DNA of 64,000 nt from Polytrichum commune. Lineage: Eukaryota > Streptophyta > Polytrichopsida > Polytrichales > Polytrichaceae. The notes below the pieces were generated by a model. That model made no database searches, had not been told where the DNA came from, and saw only the letters and a program-made list of their open reading frames with translations. The position numbers and the translations under genes are program-made. Positions 34,836 through 44,544 of this stretch are shown here, piece by piece. The stretch is taken from positions 70,261,554 to 70,325,553 of the forward strand of contig OX485803.1 of NCBI GenBank assembly GCA_950295325.1, given 5' to 3'. Positions within the stretch are counted from its first letter, which is position 1, and each line of letters begins with the position of its first letter.

Positions 34836-36159
34836 ATATGTCATAACAACATGAAAAATTCTTGAATTTCGCATCAAATTCTGTAGTTTTGCTCCTCCAA
34901 TATGTTTCGTGTTGTTCGTGTTTCTTTCACGAATGTACGCAACATGTACGAGATAAAATCATTCACAATAGATTTATATTTTCCTTCATTCAAAGAGGAG
35001 GGGTGAGGATGGAGAGAGGTTTTACTCAGCTGGTAGATAATTAAAGTTTAGGTAAGCCTCTATTTGGCACCTAGAGCTGAGACCGAGACTCTGTCTTTGC
35101 GTAAGCCGGAGGGAGCTTGCTCCCAGGGATGGCTGACTTTGGCGTTAAAGTACAGAGAACTCCTGAAGATGGCAGGTGCTTAAAGGCCTGTCACTCGTTG
35201 ATGATCCTTGTAATTTATCCACTACTGTCCCCTTTATTGTTTATCTTATTTGTACCCATTCGTGGATGTTCCGCCCAAACACTGGTTTGTTCCACTTCAG
35301 ATATTGGAATTGCTTGGACCTGAATTCTTGTCAGTTCTAACAGGCTCTTTCACCATTCAAGTGTGGGAAGTAAGTTTGGGGGGTAAAAAATGAACGCCAA
35401 ACTGTTGCGGGAGGATGTAAATATCCTGGAACCGTGATATGTACACATTGAATATCTGAATGACGGGTCAATCACCGACAAATTGAGCATTTCTGGAACA
35501 GCTAGTCGCCACATCTTTGGACAAGTGCCCTGTTACAAATACATAATGTTATATCAAGATAAATCATATCCAAATCGCTATGTACTGCATCGCTGTAATG
35601 ATATCCTCAACATTCTCGTATCATGCTGGCCATTTTGCTCGAAGCAATTCTTGGGTAAATTTGTTGCCTTCCAGATGCAGTGGATGGAATTAGCTATCAC
35701 CTCTAAATTTCTCATCAGTTTATAATTGGTTTATAATTATCAATCAGTTTCTAATTGATGCGTCCTTACACTTTCTGCAATCCTCATCTCATATTATACA
35801 TTATGTACATTTTGACAGTTTGATCACTTCCAGGCCATATTTTGCTGTTAACTTTTCAGCAAACTGTGGTGTCTCACGACTTCTCCTTCGTGACAGTACT
35901 CAGCAGGCAACCCTCGGAAATGCTGCCATTTTAGAAAGTGCTTTACCCCTCAGGCCTGTAGACGTCTAGTCATTCGCGTGTAGCAATGTCACCACTGCAA
36001 GCTGCTTTGCAACGCCTTGATATTGATCACTTGTGACGGCCCATATATTCGGAATGCATCTCGAAAATGTGGTTCTATCATTTCAACTTCGGCGCCTTAA
36101 ACCCATCGTATTCTTGCAACACGAGATTTCTAACACGCTTCCAGCGCAACTTAGACAAA
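34836..36159. other. GAE 3' region and intergenic stretch
   Basis: The first few hundred bases probably hold the 3' UTR. No classic AATAAA was seen close to the stop. No further gene is supported before the tRNA pair. Confidence 0.45.
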
Positions 36160-36171
36160 AAATATATAAAT
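36160..36171 (+). promoter_or_regulatory. TATA-like element upstream of tRNA-Gly
   Basis: AAATATATAAAT lies about 26-37 bases before the mature tRNA 5' end. AT-rich TATA-like boxes at this distance are a known feature of plant nuclear tRNA genes. Confidence 0.55.
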
Positions 36172-36196
36172 AAATAGCCATCAGCCACACATCCCC

Positions 36197-36268
36197 GCGT
36201 TTATAGTCCAACGGTTAGGATAATTGCCTTCCAAGCAATAGACCCGGGTTCGACTCCCGGCAGACGCA
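36197..36268 (+). tRNA. tRNA-Gly(UCC)
   Basis: A 72-base cloverleaf. The anticodon arm is ATTGC-CTTCCAA-GCAAT with anticodon TCC (reads GGA). The T arm is CCGGG-TTCGACT-CCCGG. Internal A and B boxes (TAGTCCAACGG, GGTTCGACTCC) are intact. The acceptor 5' strand is GCGTTTA against CAGACGC. It therefore has one T-G pair and one A-C mismatch where the usual plant gene has GCGTCTG. Both changes are C-to-T or G-to-A, as expected from cytosine deamination. Probably functional, with a slightly weakened acceptor stem. No intron. Confidence 0.9.
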
Positions 36269-36269
36269 C

Positions 36270-36295
36270 CCTCGGGGATTTCGGGGATTCCGAGG
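36270..36295 (+). other. Hairpin between the two tRNA genes
   Basis: CCTCGGGG (36270-36277) pairs with TTCCGAGG (36288-36295): six Watson-Crick pairs plus two G-T pairs around a 10-base loop. It fills almost the whole 29-base spacer. There is no run of four T in the spacer, so Pol III would not be expected to stop between the genes. Confidence 0.7.
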
Positions 36296-36297
36296 AA

Positions 36298-36320
36298 GCT
36301 GGAATAACTAGCTTTCAGTT

Positions 36321-36353
<33 letters not shown>

Positions 36354-36377
36354 GAGGTTCGACCCCTCCTTCTAGCG
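36298..36377 (+). tRNA. tRNA-Asn(GUU), with about 6 extra bases in the D-arm region
   Basis: The acceptor GCTGGAA/TTCTAGC, anticodon arm GTGGC-TGTTAAC-CAC and T arm GGAGG-TTCGACC-CCTCC are as in standard plant tRNA-Asn, with anticodon GTT. The 5' part reads GAATAACTAGCTTTCAGTTGG where the standard gene has GAATAGCTCAGTTGG, so about six bases are inserted (ACTA plus TT). Total length is 80 instead of 74. The insertion interrupts the D stem and the A box. It may be a dying gene, or it may be transcribed from the upstream tRNA-Gly promoter and rarely matured. Confidence 0.8.
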
Positions 36378-36378
36378 A

Positions 36379-36386
36379 TTTTTTTT
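36379..36386 (+). terminator. Pol III T-run terminator
   Basis: Eight consecutive T follow two bases after tRNA-Asn. It is the only T-run of four or more after the start of tRNA-Gly, so it could serve both genes. Confidence 0.75.
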
Positions 36387-36829
36387 CATGCTTTCCAATG
36401 ATCCACTTGCACCATTCACTATACTAAGTCATTACGTAGAAGTTGAATGCTCAGGTGCATCTTGGGAGCAAGAGGCTCCCCCCAATGGAAAGGCTAATTT
36501 CCTTAAACTTGATAACGATGAACTATTTGCCAAGACACATGCTAGGGTTATAAAGCATTTGCTAAGTTGTGTCATAAAATAATATAAATTTATGGGTACT
36601 TGTGAAATATCGTGAATGAGAAGTTGTGTGGAGCCATCAAATGATGACATTGGTACAATTCGAAATACACAAACAAAATCATAGTCCATCCACAATAAAA
36701 TTAGTAGACAAAATAAAATAGAAATCATCATAGTCATATAGTTGTTTTGATGAGAGAATTGAGATGTCCCTTGAGATATGAACACTTCATGATGCCTAGT
36801 TTGGTTACTTCTCTTAAATGATCATCTCT

Positions 36830-37052
36830 ATTTGAGTGGTGTGGCTTTGAGAACATGATATCAATAAAACATATGTTTAAAGAAGATTGCACTACGTGCT
36901 CAAAATATAATTACCACTTTAGACTAAATAATCAACATAATTGGAGGGACGTACATGACCACTTAATGAGCACGAGAAATCTTCATTTTGATAACGAATG
37001 GGGTATTCATATGAGCTCCAAAAATTATGAGGAAAGTGGCTATGGCCTCCAT
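36830..37052 (+). repeat. Dispersed repeat, interrupted by the 1.37-kb element
   Basis: It is homologous to 21370-21550 and 48766-49060 and breaks off exactly at the TTA target site of the Harbinger-type element at 37056. Confidence 0.5.
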
Positions 37053-37463
37053 TTAGGGCCAGTTTACACTATGGACCATGAAGTCGGACCATGGAAGATG
37101 GCCTTTGTCAATGGTTTGAGTTCACGGTCCAACTTCCATGGTCCGACTTCTCAAAAAAATAGTTTTGAAAGCCTTGGGCCCCTCACTAGGTGTAAACCGA
37201 ATGTGGACCATGAAGAATGACCACGCACCAAAAAGTGAAGGTGCTGATTTTTTTTAATACATGCCCAAAAAGGGTAGTTTTGAAAAATATTCAAGTTTGA
37301 CCATTTTCTTGTCTTCTCTTGGGCTTCACTTGTCTTCACTTCTTGTTAAATGTGTCAAAGATTTGGGTTGCAAATCCTCTCACAACAACTTTTACAAAAA
37401 AAATGAGCGATTTAATTTGTACATGTTCAATGTAATTTATATGTGACGTGTACCTTGTGTTGT

Positions 37464-37789
37464 CACTACACTAAATAAGATATTTAGTGTTTGTTTAGTT
37501 TAAATGTTGTTACCACCCTACCTTGCTCAACACTATTTTTCAATTCTTTGATAATTAGTGTTAGAAGATTTGCTAGAAGATATGTTGGAATTCTCCTTTA
37601 ATCATTGTTATTTATTTCTATATCCTTACTAACACTAAATTCAAACATGTAACTTCCACATATTACCGTAGTTGATATTTAGTGTTTGATTTTACATTTA
37701 ATGTTACTTACTTTCATAGGGTTATTGATATTTAGTGTATGCATTCGTATTTAGTGTATCAAACACTATATATCTTGTTTAGTGTAGTA
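37464..37789. mobile_element. ACTAAATA-palindrome MITE nested in the Harbinger-type element
   Basis: The left end CACTACACTAAATAAGATAT and the right end ATATCTTGTTTAGTGTAGT are inverses, as in the 226-bp copy at 25301-25526. The interior repeats the word ATTTAGTGT several times (37485, 37678, 37729, 37750). It lies inside the TTA-flanked element and is therefore the younger insertion. Confidence 0.65.
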
Positions 37790-37929
37790 GAAAACTATGC
37801 AAAAAAGAACCGCAATCGCTTTCCCATTTTGGTTCTTTTGACCACCCTGATCTACAGTCACTAAACAACTACAGTTTTTTCTTTTTCGTTTTTCAACTAT
37901 AATTTTTTTAAATTGTAGGGTTTATAAAC

Positions 37930-37968
37930 TACCGTTGGAAAGGTATTTTCAAGACCTTTCCAACGGTA
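37930..37968. repeat. Perfect 15-bp hairpin
   Basis: TACCGTTGGAAAGGT and ACCTTTCCAACGGTA flank a 9-base loop. No other feature explains it, apart from lying inside the 1.37-kb element. Confidence 0.85.
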
Positions 37969-38429
37969 TATTAAAAGCCCCCCCAAATTCCAAATATTGC
38001 AGTTGGTAGGCCAAAAAAATAAAGTTGCACTTGAATTCTTAAGTTCTGGATGTCCCACGTTGTTTGGTGAAACACTTGGGAGCCAGTTTCAGGGGTAGGG
38101 CAAGGTTGTCATGGTATGTCTCATGGGCTATGATATAATTAAGGCACATAGAGGGTAGATTCATTAAGAATTTATTGAAATGGCATTTCTCTGACATGGG
38201 CCCTTGCGTTGTCCTACCAGACCACCTCTCTTGCGCCTCTCACTGCAAAACCCGTTGGACCATGTCAATGCATTTATTAGGCCTTAAAATTCATATTTTG
38301 GGGACCTCGACCTCCATGGTCCCTCTGCCATTTTTTCCTTAGTGTAAACCTAAGTTGTCCTTGCAGCCAATCAGCTGCCTTGCAGAGCCCTGTTCCAACT
38401 TCATGGTCCATAGTGTAAACCGGCCCTTA

Positions 38430-39687
38430 GATTTCCTATCCATCTCATGCTAATCATGTGTTTTATATCCTAGGAGATGGCAGCTAGTCGGAAAAGTAAT
38501 CATAGAAGACTCACCTACCTTGGCGGGTAATGATTCATGAATCGAGCTTTTGGAGGTGATATATATATATGCAATAGCAACATCAGGGGATTCAATCATT
38601 CAAATTTGAGAATGAGAACAATGGTATTACAGGATCAAGTAAGCACTCATTGAATGCTGGCAAAGGTGTTGGGCATCTAATCTCCTGTGATGTCTACTGC
38701 TAAGTTTAAAGAGCTGCTGGAACGTGTATTTGCAATGGAAGTTCCCATGGACCAACATGCTGAGGAACAGGAATTGCTGCATTTGAACCCTTTAAAAGAA
38801 ATATGCTAGAAGAAACATGAGGCAGCAAGAGACTGCAAATTCATTCATCATTTCCACACAGGTCACCACCATCACTTAGAATCTTGGTGAAAGCATGAAC
38901 ATGAAGAGTCTTCCCTGAGTGAGAATCACTCGCCAAAAATGAGCATCATCATCACGAGGTCACGGGAATGCAGATTGTATTCAACTGATTTATTCAATTT
39001 TAATTCCTGCAATGTTGAGTTGCCACAGCAGAAATCTGTTGGTGTTACCTAGAGCTAGGAAAACTAGACCGTTGTCTATTGCGAAAAAGGAAAGAGAAAG
39101 ACGGCCTATGCTCATCATTGTTTGCTATTTCTAAGCATAATAAGAACAAAGAAGCTTAGCATGCTATACCAGGAGAATTCTTCTCAATCCTTTGTCTCCT
39201 TCACATGGTTGCATGGAGCATAGAGATAGGCAAGATCTTGAAATTTGCCGAAGGAAAATCTTGATAACCTCACTTTGCCTGCATTTCCAGAAGTGAAGAT
39301 TCTGAGAAATCGCTCAATGCACCGATGCCTGTGTCAGGGTCCTCAGTGTTGGTGACTGCTTAAAATTGCTAGAAAATGGAATGCCACTGGTAGGTAAACC
39401 TTCTACTTTACTTTTGCTGAGTGATGAGGAGCTCCAGAACCTCCGCATCAGACAAACCCTAGTGCTGCAGCCAAAGAGTACAACAGTTTGAAAACCAATA
39501 GAAGACTAGGTGTAAGAGGACTCACTGGAAAAGCAATTGTGAAATGCACATAAGTGAAATAAAGTGCGGTTGAATTGAGTGAGTGAGGTTGTATTCAGCT
39601 CAGGCTTTCATTAACTTACATAAGGTCCATTGACTGCAAATATCGATTGGGTTTCAACTTGCATCTTTTGCTGTCCTGTGACCCCAA
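38430..39687 (+). pseudogene. Possible decayed gene, unidentified
   Basis: The texture changes from AT-rich repeat to more even, codon-like sequence. A 39-codon frame from 38690 reads MSTAKFKELLERVFAMEVPM and then DQHAEEQELLHLNPLKEIC before a TAG. The same frame continues KKHEAARDCKF. Other protein-like scraps (LSDEELQNLRIRQTLVLQPK at about 39417-39476) lie in broken frames. I do not recognise the protein. It could be a pseudogene, or exons of a gene whose splice sites I could not resolve. Confidence 0.3.
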
Positions 39688-40968
39688 TCAAGAGGAGGGT
39701 GCCTTCCTCTTGCCCTTGACAGCCCATAAATGTTCCAACAGGTCATTCCTGAGTATGAAATAGGTGTCTGTATTTTCCATCTCTTCTGTACCTTGCTTGT
39801 AGGCATCGAGACTCGGGCCTCGCCTCAGGTTTGTACCCATCCTGTTATCAAATAAAAACTCTAGATTTAAACCAGCCTCGTCCTCGATAATCATATTATG
39901 TAGAATGACACAAGCCAGAAAGATGTCCTTGATTGTGTCTCTACTCCATTTCCGACATGGATTCTGAATGGCTGTGAAGCGAGCCTGGAGAACAGCTAAG
40001 GCCGTCTCTACGTCCTTCATTACCGCCTCTTGCTTCTTTGCAAAATGTTCTACTTTCTCATCCTGGATTTCATGTAATTCATTTGTAGTCTGCACAAATA
40101 TCGGCCATCTTGGGTAGGTGCAATCGGTGAGCAGATAATATTGTGGGTATGTCTTGCCATTTAGTACATAATTGATGTCCGCAGCTTCACCCTTGAGCAG
40201 CTTTGCAACAAGAGGAGATCTGTCCAGGACGCTCAAATCGTCCTTCCACTCTGGTAGCTTGAAGTAGGCATGCCAAATCCAAAGCGATTGATCCGCTATG
40301 GCCTCAAAAATGATGGAGCGGTTCGTGTCTTTGTCTTGGAATTGGGCCTCCCAGTTTTTCCACCTGTAGTGCATACAATCCAGTGAAGCAAACATACCTG
40401 GAAACCCCCTCTGCGTATTGTTTTCCAGCTGCTTCAAGATGTCCTTGCGAGTGGGCTGCCTCAAGTACCTCCTCTCAAAAATCTCCCTAATTGCACGCAC
40501 AAAGCGCTTCAGACATTCTTGTGCTGTGCTTTCACCCAATCTGCAATACTCATCATTTGCAACTCCACATGTGAGCATTCGCAGTGCAGCAGTCGACTTT
40601 TGAAGTGAGCTCAAGCCAAGGGCGCCCGTAGCATCTCTCTTTTGCAAGAAGTACCGATCATGTGCACACACTTTATCGAGGACCCTGAGAAACAAGCTCC
40701 GGCGCATCCTGTACCGCTTGCGGAAGCAACTGTCATCATATACAGGTTGTTCAGAGAAGTAGTCTCGCACAATCTGTTGGTGCCCTAATTCTCTCTCTCT
40801 ATGCAGATTCGGAGCACGACCTGGGCGAGAACCCCCGTGCTTGGTGCCTTCAACCGCCTGCTCTAGGTTAGTAATGAGCACTTGTAGAAAGAGCTCTTCT
40901 GCTTCGTCATCTTCCAGTTGTTCCTTCAATGACTCACAAAGTTGCTGATGCCATTGCTTCAAAGCCAT
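39688..40968 (-). CDS. PIF/Harbinger transposase-like nuclease (HARBI1/ALP1-like), intact
   Basis: A 426-codon uninterrupted reading frame. The N-terminal part is helical and acidic, then GGSRPGRAP (45-53), YFSEQPVYDDSCFRKRYRMR (70-89), and the RNase H-like nuclease domain from about residue 185. Visible catalytic residues are D197 in SLDCMH, D282 in LLTDCTYPRW and E321 in DVETALAVLQARF, the DDE triad of the plant PIF/Harbinger group. Also typical are LWIWHAYF (229-236), LSVLDRSP (245-252) and VILHNMI (354-360). Length and motifs fit a full transposase. A Myb-like partner ORF, normally needed for mobility, is not found nearby, and neither are flanking terminal repeats. GC is higher than in the flanks and a spliced leader seems present (see 41130-42030). 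A domesticated nuclease-type gene is therefore at least as likely as a live transposon. Confidence 0.85.
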   Translation of the reverse strand: MALKQWHQQLCESLKEQLEDDEAEELFLQVLITNLEQAVEGTKHGGSRPGRAPNLHRERELGHQQIVRDYFSEQPVYDDSCFRKRYRMRRSLFLRVLDKVCAHDRYFLQKRDATGALGLSSLQKSTAALRMLTCGVANDEYCRLGESTAQECLKRFVRAIREIFERRYLRQPTRKDILKQLENNTQRGFPGMFASLDCMHYRWKNWEAQFQDKDTNRSIIFEAIADQSLWIWHAYFKLPEWKDDLSVLDRSPLVAKLLKGEAADINYVLNGKTYPQYYLLTDCTYPRWPIFVQTTNELHEIQDEKVEHFAKKQEAVMKDVETALAVLQARFTAIQNPCRKWSRDTIKDIFLACVILHNMIIEDEAGLNLEFLFDNRMGTNLRRGPSLDAYKQGTEEMENTDTYFILRNDLLEHLWAVKGKRKAPSS

Positions 40969-41129
40969 GGAGCTCTGATCTCAGGCCACAATTAAGAGAA
41001 ACAAACTCAGCACAACATTTATGGCAGGAAGCAGTAACTGGTAGCTAAGAGTTTAGCGCAGCTGAAATCCTCCACTGCAAGCAAAAATTGCCTTCGGAGA
41101 TGGTCTTATTCCTGCGTCATCTTCCATAC

Positions 41130-42030
41130 CTGTAATAACTAGAGGCCATCATCAAGAACACCATGAGGAAGGCAGAGTCTGAAATATACAGAAATCTTCT
41201 GCCAGCAATTTTCTAACAAGGTCAACATACATCATTCCGGGAATGACAGCATAGAATCAAAGGTGTAATACCACATGTGGACCATGCTGCCAAATTGGTG
41301 AAATTAAGCATTAATGAACAATTTACATCAATTTTAGAGATACAAATTGGAAATTAGAGAACTCGTATAATTGTTACATACTGTTCAATTGTTGAAATTC
41401 CTTGCTGTTAAATTTTATTCCACTAAAAATATCTCTTCCTGGTGAATTCGTTATTACTGCAGAAATCAGTCTCCTCAGATTTAGTGCTCCCTGGCAACTG
41501 TGTCTGCAAGAACGAAAAGGGTAAAGGAAAGGAGGAGGATGTCTCGATGGGTCCTAACATAAACCTTGTAAAATACTGTGAATCCTATGTACATACAAGT
41601 TAAATCTCAACGAAGTGAAATCTTTCAAAGCTCTGCCAAGGTTAGCCTACACAGGAATCACAACAGGAGATTCTCCGTTTCTTACAATCTTGATCTAAGG
41701 AACGTCGTAAATTTTCCGCTCACATTTTATGAAAACCCTAACACGGCATGCAGTTCCGCCAATTCCAGAAGCAGGCATAACATGAGTGAATTGTTGCAGA
41801 AGCTTACCTACTTGGACGAGGTGCAGTCGGAGGTGCCAACATGGCGAAGAGAGAGGAGAATCCACTGTGCGAGACAACGTGAGCAAGTGGCGCTTCTCCT
41901 CTGATAGAATTCGTGAGCCCTGTTGTTGCGTGCCTCGCTCCGCAATCGAACTTCTTCAAGCCTTCTCAAAAGTTTTGCTCTCTGCTTCCCTCGTGATCAG
42001 AAGCTCCCCTAAACCCTAAACCCCCAACGC
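41130..42030 (-). promoter_or_regulatory. Putative leader exon, leader intron and telo-box of the Harbinger-type gene
   Basis: On the minus strand a GC-richer stretch starts near 42030 with GGGTTTAGGGTTTAGGGG, which holds a telo-box, a known promoter/leader motif of plant housekeeping genes. It runs to a consensus donor (AG/GTAAGC, plus position 41817). A plausible acceptor TTATTACAG/GT lies at plus 41130, about 160 bp before the start codon. This would give a 688-bp leader intron. A plus-strand open frame at 41578-41904 across the same sequence is regarded as a shadow. The splice sites are predictions by eye. Confidence 0.4.
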
Positions 42031-42588
42031 TTCGGCTCCAACTTCCCACATAGCTTGCCAGCTTGCCATAAGCTTTACGAAAAAGGGTCTTAAATGGTTA
42101 CTTTTTCCCGGCTACCATAGGCTATGAAACACACGATTAATGCTCATTCATTTTTTAACACGTGGCTTTTTGATATCCGCTCTTGGGGTCATACTTAATA
42201 ACACATCACTCAAAATTTATTGGTGTTTGATTAAGATAATCAACCAAATCAAGCATCTCTACTTTAAGTAGTTTCTTACAACACTTTCAAGTTCCAAGTT
42301 TCAAACAACTTCTAGGTAAGGCAACTCAATCTAAGGTAACGTGGTCTTTTTGTAGGCACTTCCAACTCCTATAGTCATACTTGTTGGAGTGGCTCAAAAA
42401 TTGAGAATCATTGAGGTTGTCATTTCAAATTTTATAAATCATGTTGAGATGCATAATTTATAGCAAGATCAAATTGAAGGATTCACTTCCTCTTTGAATG
42501 ATCACCTAGGTCCTCCGAATTATGTTAATTGATAAACCTCGAGTGATGTTTCCAGTTTGAGGACGTCGTCCAATCTCAATGTTCATAT
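42031..42588. other. Intergenic stretch
   Basis: AT-rich, no gene. It may contain the promoter of the minus-strand gene. Confidence 0.4.
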
Positions 42589-42590
42589 TA

Positions 42591-43532
42591 CCGTAGGTTC
42601 ATAGCTGGTTCGACACATGTTAGCCGAATAATTAATTAAAGTTCAAAAAGTAAGTTCGGCACCTAAAAACAATATATTCATATTTTTGGCAATTTTGTCT
42701 TTTAATTTTTAAAAATTCAACTTAAATTCATTTTTAATTTTCTATTTAAGCTTATATCTTGTACATCTTTCTTGCATTGAATGACAAGTAAGATGTGAGT
42801 GAAGAGTTGAGAATGCTCTGTGCTTTATGCAAGTACAGTGGAGTTGTGTTCAACAATGCATATGGGATATGTAAACTTTGAGGTGAAGCACCGAGTTAGA
42901 CTTCATTTTTATAACACGCATAACTTTTGCATAGAGTCTTCAAATGACATAAAATTTGTTGGAGGTGAAAGATTACTTGATTTCTAAACTTTTCTTAGAC
43001 CAACATAATTCCAAAAAAGTTGATCTTCTATGCACAAATGAGCTCCGAAAAACTGTTATGAATGCATTTTAATTTTTTGATCTTTACACGGCTGCAATGT
43101 TTTGTCCATATCTTTTGCATAAAGACTTATTTTGACACAAAATTTGTTGGAGGTGGAAGAAGGATTGATTTCTCAACTTTTGTTAGTTGGACAAAATTCT
43201 ATAAAAATTCATCTTCTATGCTCAATTGGACTCCAAAAATTTGTGTACAACACATTTGAAAGCCTCACCTAGAGTCTTGCTACTTCTTAACCCATATTCT
43301 TTGTGGACTAATGTAAGTGAGCTTGATTACAAAAGGAGCACCTTCTCTCTTTCAAAATTCACATATGCTTCCATTGCAAGTAAAACTCTAGTGAGAAGTA
43401 AAAATTTCTTACTTTTTGGCAATTTTGAAAAATAATTAATTTTATATTTGGCAAAAAATGCCAATAATATTCCAAAATTTTTGACTTCTTTTTTTGGAAT
43501 TATTTAGTATCGGACCAGCTATGAACCTACGG
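42591..43532. mobile_element. ~0.94-kb element with TA-flanked inverted ends
   Basis: The left end CCGTAGGTTCATAGCTGGT is matched by the inverse ACCAGCTATGAACCTACGG at the right. TA precedes and follows, which would fit a Tc1/mariner-type target duplication. TA could equally be part of the arms. The interior holds a diverged direct duplication (about 42916-43055 and 43108-43245, sharing AAATTTGTTGGAGGTG and GAT.TTCTATGC). No transposase is recognisable. Confidence 0.6.
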
Positions 43533-44544
43533 TACTATCATAGTATTGACAAATACTTGTTATATTGATCATTGTGCACATTATATAGATGCTTATGTTT
43601 TACTCTGGTAAAATCCACCAACTTGGGGCAACGCAAAAATGTCATTATTTGTATTAGATGATTTTTTTTGTATTCTTTAAATAAGAAATTACCAGTATTT
43701 GTCTGATTAGAACCTCGATGTGTTGACACACCTTGGTGGTGATTCTAAGCAACATGATACAATGCTTGACACATGCAAAATACTACATACAAGATTTTGA
43801 TTGTGAATATCTATAAAAAAAATGTCACATAATGCATTTATGTCAGTCCAAGGCTCTAAAAATACTAACTTTTATGTAACATAGGTTGGGAGATTCTAAA
43901 ACTATATACAAGGAGTAGAAATAATGGCACAAAATACCAAATGTTGCATAGATTTCTTTCTTATATCCTTCACATACTTGACCACATTTGCACCCCCATT
44001 TAAACTCATTTCTTCTATTAAAGAATGTTATTTGTAGAATGAAGCTACTTCAATAAGCATTTCTTATTCAAGATATGACTAATAATAAAGTGTTAATGCC
44101 CTTTTTATTAAACGTATGGTTAGGGTTATTGACAAGTTTAGAGTTAAGGTTAGTGCACAATTAGGTTGGTTTAGTACCTTAATGTAATTGCGAGTCAGGC
44201 TCATATGCAATCATGACATCCTTGAATGTAAATTGTGACTGAAGACTCAAAATGAATATAACAACAACTTTTGAGCATCTTGATTTCCCCTCGGGTTGCG
44301 TTGGTTCTCCCGGGGTGGTTATATTTTGATTCCTTCTTGCAATTGAGTTCTCAATTTGTGCTAAAAAAAAACAAAAAAACTTTTGAGCCAATTTTGAATT
44401 GTACATATATGAAACAAAACTATTACAAGTCAACTACAAGTTTCAATTCAAGAATTCCATACATAGTCATGTGGAGAAATCACTTAAGTTCCGTTGTCTT
44501 TTGTTGCTTGAGTTGCCTTGCTCAAGGTACTACATTGTTTATAA
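43533..44544. other. Intergenic stretch
   Basis: AT-rich, with motif-free short frames only. Confidence 0.4.

Larger units (their letters stand above)
37056..38426. mobile_element. 1.37-kb Harbinger-type element with a nested MITE
   Basis: The left end is GGGCCAGTTTACACTATGG and the right end is its inverse over about 35 bp with few mismatches. TTA flanks both ends (37053-37055 and 38427-38429). A perfect 17-bp hairpin (37081-37097 with 37133-37149; AAGTCGGACCATGGAAG) follows the left end. A second perfect 15-bp hairpin lies at 37930-37968. A separate ACTAAATA-type MITE is nested at 37464-37789. No transposase frame survives, so the element is non-autonomous. It ends about 1.26 kb before the end of the Harbinger-type transposase gene. 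Confidence 0.85.

Noticed and set aside
41578-41904. 108-codon plus-strand frame
   Set aside because: It overlaps the putative minus-strand leader exon and intron and has no recognisable domain.
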